Shown one piece after another: positions 15,381 through 19,173 of a stretch of 19,173 nucleotides of DNA (its first letter is position 1; the number at the start of each line of letters is the position of its first letter). Source of the stretch: Candidatus Bathyarchaeota archaeon (GTDB lineage Archaea; Thermoproteota; Bathyarchaeia; Bathyarchaeales; UBA233); assembly GCA_007050895.1 (NCBI GenBank), contig SMYP01000124.1:1-19173 (forward strand), given 5' to 3'. A program made the translations under genes and the position numbers. The notes below the pieces were generated by a model. The model saw only the letters and a program-made list of their open reading frames with translations, ran no database searches and was not told the DNA's origin.

Positions 15381-16934
15381 TTATTCCTTATTTTTCACAA
15401 CTTCAGCGTTTTCTGTGCTAATGCCGCGCCAAATTATCTTGTAGCCCAAGGTTTTAATGGCTGAGGTTAGATCTATCTGTTCCGCTCGGGCGATTTTTAC
15501 TGCTTCGTTTAGAGCGAGTTTTCCTGTTTTTGCCATTTGCTGGTCCAATTTATTCTTGATTTTTCCGAGTTTATCTTTTCTAATTAAGCTGTCGGGTAGC
15601 AGTATGTAGTTGCATGGGGTTCTTTCGGTTAGAGCTGCTCTCACAACTTCGGGTGATACTCCGGTCCTCTTGGCGAATTCTTCGATTTTGACAATCGGTT
15701 CAGTGAATATCACGTTGAGGTTTCTCATTAATTCTGTTTGGCTGGCTCGGACTTCTTTGTAGGATTCTCGCAGGTACCTCAGAACGGCAGGCAAAGGAAT
15801 CTTGTTACGGTAGTAGATTATGTTCAGGCTTTGTTTTTTTTCAAGTTTTGTCAAACTCTCGCATGACAAGCTTTCATCTACAGCTACGAGGATTCGTTCT
15901 TGTGTTTTTTCCAGTTTATGTATCTTCCGCATGAGGTAGTCGTTCGTCCAGAAGCCAACGACTTCCATGTAGAGTTTAGCTCCTTCTCTTTCGAACGAGA
16001 AGTCTGGTATAAGCACGTGTTTGTCTGCTATAACCGGTTCGGGTTCTCTCTTTAGCTGCCAGCCCGAGTTTAGTGCTTTGAAGCGTTTGAAAAAGTTTTC
16101 CTCTACGACACTATCGTAGCCTTCGATCGCATGCCCTGTCCCAAACAGAGGGCTGTGTTTCCAACTTTCAAGTTTAAATGTAAAGATTTCATTTGTGAAT
16201 TTCCAGAGAATTTTGGCTTCAGCTGTCCACTTGGGACTGGAAATTATGGTGGGCAGAAGCTTGGCTATGGCGACGCCGTAGCGTCTGGTGAGTTTGAAAA
16301 GGCTTGCGGGACCGTCGATTTTAACCCAGATTTCGTTGTTCTTGTAGGCGTCGTAAATTAGCCCGAGCCTTTTGGTTTTAAAGAAGATTCTTTGCCAGTT
16401 GGCTGAAACAGTGAATTTTAGCTCTGTGGACTCAAAAAGAAGAGTTTGAGCCAAGCTAAGATTATATTTCTCAAGCAGTTCCTGCTCGGATACCGGTTTG
16501 AAGTCCTGTAGGATTAGCTCGCTTTCCAAATCGGCGTATATAGCCTCTTCAAGTTCTTTATTGGACATCTCTAGTTGGGCGGCTACTTTATCGATTATGC
16601 TTTTGCGTTGTTCAATGGTTACTGCTGGTCCGGTTTTGGCAGTTGTTTGAAAGATTTTTTTTCTAAGATCTTGGGGGTCGGTTCGGCTGGCGCATTTGAA
16701 AACACTTCTTCTATCAAGCAGGAGCGTTAAGCCCCTTATGATGTGATAGTCGTATCCTTGGTCTTCAAGGGTGTCTGCAACTTTTTTTAGGTTATTTTTC
16801 TTTTTGCCTACGCCGTTACTATAGGTTCCAATGAGCTTGTTCGCAATTTGAAGGTTTTCCATGGATGGCTTCGCATACCGCGGTTGAATGTTTCCCTTCC
16901 GTTTCCAGACTGTAAGCAGGTTACTCGGAAGCAA
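15381..16934 (-). CDS. bax1: Bax1 (DUF790) nuclease partner of XPB
   Basis: A 517-residue DUF790 protein. DUF790 is Bax1, an archaeal structure-specific endonuclease that binds XPB and is thought to act with it in nucleotide excision repair. The start is TTG 16934, giving MLPSNLLTVWKRKGNIQPRYA, the usual family opening; it overlaps the xpb end by 14 bases, so the pair is co-translated. The nuclease core has E279 in VVEENFFKRF, IPDFSFE around D311, and LYMEVVGFW with E324, a PD-(D/E)xK-like layout. Residues about 400-517 hold a helical tail with two helix-turn-helix-like units (IVKIEEFAKRTGVSPEVVRAAL; LALNEAVKIARAEQI). All key parts seem intact. Confidence 0.93.
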   Translation of the reverse strand: MLPSNLLTVWKRKGNIQPRYAKPSMENLQIANKLIGTYSNGVGKKKNNLKKVADTLEDQGYDYHIIRGLTLLLDRRSVFKCASRTDPQDLRKKIFQTTAKTGPAVTIEQRKSIIDKVAAQLEMSNKELEEAIYADLESELILQDFKPVSEQELLEKYNLSLAQTLLFESTELKFTVSANWQRIFFKTKRLGLIYDAYKNNEIWVKIDGPASLFKLTRRYGVAIAKLLPTIISSPKWTAEAKILWKFTNEIFTFKLESWKHSPLFGTGHAIEGYDSVVEENFFKRFKALNSGWQLKREPEPVIADKHVLIPDFSFEREGAKLYMEVVGFWTNDYLMRKIHKLEKTQERILVAVDESLSCESLTKLEKKQSLNIIYYRNKIPLPAVLRYLRESYKEVRASQTELMRNLNVIFTEPIVKIEEFAKRTGVSPEVVRAALTERTPCNYILLPDSLIRKDKLGKIKNKLDQQMAKTGKLALNEAVKIARAEQIDLTSAIKTLGYKIIWRGISTENAEVVKNKE

Positions 16935-18285
16935 GGGTGCTCTTCTCCTCAGTTTTTTGAGTTCGTCTGCGACTCATTCTGACCTCCATGGTTTCCTTGG
17001 AGACTATTTCTATAAGCCGGGCTTTCTTGCCCTCCACTTTCCTTAGCAGTCTACCGAGTCTTTGGATGTAGGCTCTTGTGCTTCCCGTTCCACTCAATAT
17101 GTACCCGATTGTAGCATCTGGCACGTCTATGCCTTCATCAAGAACCTGACTAGTCACTATTGTCCGGTAATTACCTTTTCGAAAATTCTCCAAGATTTCG
17201 CGACGTTCTTTCTTTGGCGTAAGATAGGTGATGGCGGGTATGAGAAAACGGCGGCTTATAGCATACACAAGGTCAGTATGCAATGTGAAAATTAGGGCTT
17301 TTTCATTCTTGTTCGCCCCAAGCAGTTCACCTAAAACTCTAATTTTTTCTTGGCTGTTAAGGGCTAACTTTAAGGCGCGATTTCGTGCAAGAAGCGCGTC
17401 TCGTGCTCGCTGGTCTCTACCTGTAATCATGATGAATCTTTGGAAGTCTTTTGGACTCTTCATCACAATTCGTTTTTCTCTCAGGTAACTTCTGAATGTA
17501 CCCATTTCTTTTCCGTAGAGTTTCTTTTCTTCTGAGGTTAGTTCAACATATTTTTTCTCGTAAGTGTAAGGTGAAAGATGTTTGCCTGCTAATTCATCAA
17601 CTTCAACACTGAAGACGAGCTCTCCTACAAGTCTGGGAAGAAACTGATGTCTCTCGTCAATTCTCTCGTAGGTTGCGGTCAACCCCATACGGTAAGGAGC
17701 TGTATACATTTCAGCTATTTGCATATAGCTTGGTGAAGCAAGATGATGAACCTCGTCGAAAACGATGAACCTGAACTTGTTACCCAGAAATGCTGCTCGC
17801 AGATAGGCCGAATCATAGGTTGACACCGTTATCATTCGCACATTATTTTCTCCCCCACCAACGGCTCCTGACTCCACCCCGAGGCATTCTCTAATTCGAC
17901 GCCTCCACTGGTCTATAAGATCAAGAGTCGGAACCACAATCAAGGTCTGCGTTCTCAATATTTCAACAGCTTTCAAGGCTATGTAGGTCTTACCTGCAGC
18001 AGTGGGTAAAACCAGTACTCCCCGTTTTTTGTTCTGCCACCACTTGCTTAGGGCTGACTCCTGGTAAGAGCGCAAATGAATAGTACTTTCCAAAGTTTCA
18101 AGAGGTGGCAACTGCTGAACCATATCTTCAAAGGGAAATTGGCTCTCTTCAAAGTACGCTCGAACATCGCGATAAAAGAGCGCTTTGATCCTGTAACAGC
18201 CTACTCGCGGATCCCATCTCCCATATGGAGTGCCTACATCCCCTTTCAAAAGAAGAGTACCCTTGTCAAACCACAGACGAACCAT
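16921..18285 (-). CDS. xpb: XPB-type DNA repair helicase (superfamily 2)
   Basis: A 454-residue archaeal XPB/ERCC3-like helicase, which opens DNA around lesions or promoters together with Bax1. Start ATG 18285 (MVRLWFDKGTLLLKG) is chosen over an upstream ATG at 18339, because XPB proteins begin with this strand and the resulting length is normal. N-terminal damage-recognition-like domain, residues 1-65. Walker A PTAAGKT at 94-100, DEVH at 177-180, TAT at 203-205. The helicase C domain contains LDEGIDVPDA and YIQRLGRLLR. A thumb-like insert is present (MKSPKDFQRFIMITGRDQRARD). The RED motif expected after TAT reads RID (208-210), a variant. The C-terminus ends in a charged tail overlapping bax1. 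Confidence 0.95.
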   Translation of the reverse strand: MVRLWFDKGTLLLKGDVGTPYGRWDPRVGCYRIKALFYRDVRAYFEESQFPFEDMVQQLPPLETLESTIHLRSYQESALSKWWQNKKRGVLVLPTAAGKTYIALKAVEILRTQTLIVVPTLDLIDQWRRRIRECLGVESGAVGGGENNVRMITVSTYDSAYLRAAFLGNKFRFIVFDEVHHLASPSYMQIAEMYTAPYRMGLTATYERIDERHQFLPRLVGELVFSVEVDELAGKHLSPYTYEKKYVELTSEEKKLYGKEMGTFRSYLREKRIVMKSPKDFQRFIMITGRDQRARDALLARNRALKLALNSQEKIRVLGELLGANKNEKALIFTLHTDLVYAISRRFLIPAITYLTPKKERREILENFRKGNYRTIVTSQVLDEGIDVPDATIGYILSGTGSTRAYIQRLGRLLRKVEGKKARLIEIVSKETMEVRMSRRRTQKTEEKSTLASE

Positions 18286-18339
18286 AAAGAAAAATAGGCA
18301 ATCACTTCTTAATGCTTTTCTTCCCAGCCAACTTTTCAA

Positions 18340-18655
18340 AACTCAATTATAGAACTAGAATGGCAGCTTCATTTCTATGGACCAAGAGAAACGTCGCTTC
18401 CTGCTTTTCCTCTAAACCTCTGATTCTTGTTTGCCAATAATTTTTGAATCAAGAGGCTAAGAGGGCGTATTTACTGCTAAAACAACCCAATTTATTGTGG
18501 GAAAACAGGCAGAGTTAACGTGCAATCATACTATTCTGCCATTATAACTGATTCAAGCCTCAATAGACGGTATATGAGTCTCGCTGAGCGTAAGAATCAA
18601 AATACCCTTCAATAGTAAACGCATAATGAACCATAGTCTCCATTTCTTCTAATGC
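18340..18655. other. intergenic region, no gene seen
   Basis: About 320 bases between the divergent xpb and trmO-like genes. The only structure noted is an imperfect hairpin, CCTCTGATTC (18417-18426) with GAATCAAGAGG (18446-18456, one bulged A). A 26-codon frame at 18361 has no RBS or family resemblance. The xpb promoter lies at the left end, possibly CATTAAGAA near 18307-18315. Confidence 0.45.
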
Positions 18656-18664
18656 TTATATATT
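18656..18664 (+). promoter_or_regulatory. TATA box of the TrmO-like gene
   Basis: TTATATATT is centred at about 18660, which places transcription start near 18686 and fits a leaderless GTG start at 18687. Confidence 0.55.
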
Positions 18665-18686
18665 TTCACGCGGAATCAGACTTTAA

Positions 18687-19169
18687 GTGAATAATGTTAT
18701 GTCTTTCCAATCTGAGATTGTTTTGAAACCAATTGGTGTTGTTAGAACAACAGCCATCGGAGATGAAGTTAAAGACAAGACTCGAACCTCACAAGTTGTC
18801 ATGTGCAAAGAGCTAACTAATGCTCTAGATGGTATCAACGGATTTTCACATTTGTTTGTGTTATTTTGGCTGCACAAAACTTTAGCCAAACAGCGGGAAC
18901 TGTTGAAAGTTCATCCTCGCCGCAGAAAAGACTTGCCTTTGCTTGGCATATTTGCTACGCGAACCATGACTCGTCCAAATCCTATAGGGTTAACATTGGT
19001 TGAGCTGGTCAATGTTGAAGACAACGTTTTAACGGTTCGCGGTCTAGACGCGTTCGATGGAACACCTGTTCTCGACATAAAACCTTTTGACTCTTGGGAT
19101 AACGCTGAAACTGCCAAAGTGCCCGAATGGTGGACCAAAATGAAAAACGAAAGAGCACGAACTGGTTAG
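18687..19169 (+). CDS. TrmO/TsaA-like tRNA methyltransferase
   Basis: A 160-residue UPF0066/YaeB-type protein. Bacterial TrmO uses S-adenosylmethionine to methylate N6-threonylcarbamoyladenosine (t6A37) in tRNA. Visible family features are LKPIGVVRT near the N-terminus, the substrate-binding segment GIFATRTMTRPNPIGLTLVEL with the RPNPIG signature, and LDAFDGTPVLDIKPF. GTG 18687 is favoured by the TATA box spacing for a leaderless mRNA; ATG 18699 is the alternative and has no Shine-Dalgarno. The length is that of the short archaeal forms, without the bacterial C-terminal extension. The stop lies 4 bases before the window end. Confidence 0.92.
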   Translation: MNNVMSFQSEIVLKPIGVVRTTAIGDEVKDKTRTSQVVMCKELTNALDGINGFSHLFVLFWLHKTLAKQRELLKVHPRRRKDLPLLGIFATRTMTRPNPIGLTLVELVNVEDNVLTVRGLDAFDGTPVLDIKPFDSWDNAETAKVPEWWTKMKNERARTG

Positions 19170-19173
19170 AATT

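Noticed and set aside
18417..18456. Imperfect hairpin in the xpb/trmO gap as a small RNA
   Set aside because: Stem of about ten pairs with a bulge, AT-rich loop, no box C/D or H/ACA motifs, and no clear promoter or terminator pairing.
1..19173. CRISPR array, insertion sequence or prophage
   Set aside because: No regularly spaced repeats, transposase, integrase or phage structural genes were found on either strand.

Overview
The window is archaeal chromosomal DNA of moderate GC, most likely from a Bathyarchaeia-like (TACK) lineage. This is inferred from gene content: an XPB/Bax1 (DUF790) repair pair, archaeal pantoate kinase plus archaeal-type phosphopantetheine adenylyltransferase, an AbrB-PhoU regulator, a surface DUF362 protein with a Pro/Ser/Thr stalk, archaeal TATA boxes and several probably leaderless genes. 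The lineage is a guess; the domain is not. No phage, plasmid, insertion sequence or CRISPR array is visible.

Layout. 1-926 (-): a MetE-like methyltransferase cut by the left edge, divergent from a HIT hydrolase (1023-1430 +) and a small basic orphan (1595-1927 +). 1966-7301: a phosphate block, with an AbrB-PhoU regulator (-) divergent from a tightly packed pstS-pstC-pstA-pstB-phoU operon (+) that ends at a hairpin/T-rich terminator. 7403-8744 (-): a small membrane-anchored protein and a TatD-family metal hydrolase. 9080-10864 (+): a large DUF362 surface protein, then a small minus-strand orphan. 11340-13514 (+): an ECF-type S component, pantoate kinase and PPAT with overlapping genes, read here as a CoA-precursor uptake and activation operon. 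13564-14112 (-): an archaeal orphan. 14291-14446 (+): a 51-residue zinc-ribbon gene, tail to tail with tRNA-Lys(CTT). 14600-18285 (-): a glycerophosphodiesterase, then bax1 and xpb. 18687-19169 (+): a TrmO-like protein.

Most interesting signals. (1) Three genes lack any ATG/GTG/TTG at their evident beginning. pstS starts best at CTG, pstC at ATT (or CTG), and the zinc-ribbon gene at ACG. For pstS and the zinc-ribbon gene, the TATA box-Shine-Dalgarno-start spacing matches that of an ordinary ATG gene in the same window (1595). A rival explanation, a one-A shortfall in a poly-A tract just after an upstream ATG, works for pstC and the zinc-ribbon gene but not for pstS. (2) A 27-bp sequence is repeated exactly at 8870-8896 and 11237-11263. 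It contains GTTTAAAC twice and lies upstream of the DUF362 gene and of the S-component/CoA operon. It looks like an operator or a small conserved leader. (3) The S component beside pantoate kinase suggests a transporter for pantoate or a related CoA precursor. (4) Active-site variants appear in the MetE-like protein (HxH where the zinc Cys is expected), in XPB (RED motif reads RID) and in PhoU (first metal motif degenerate).
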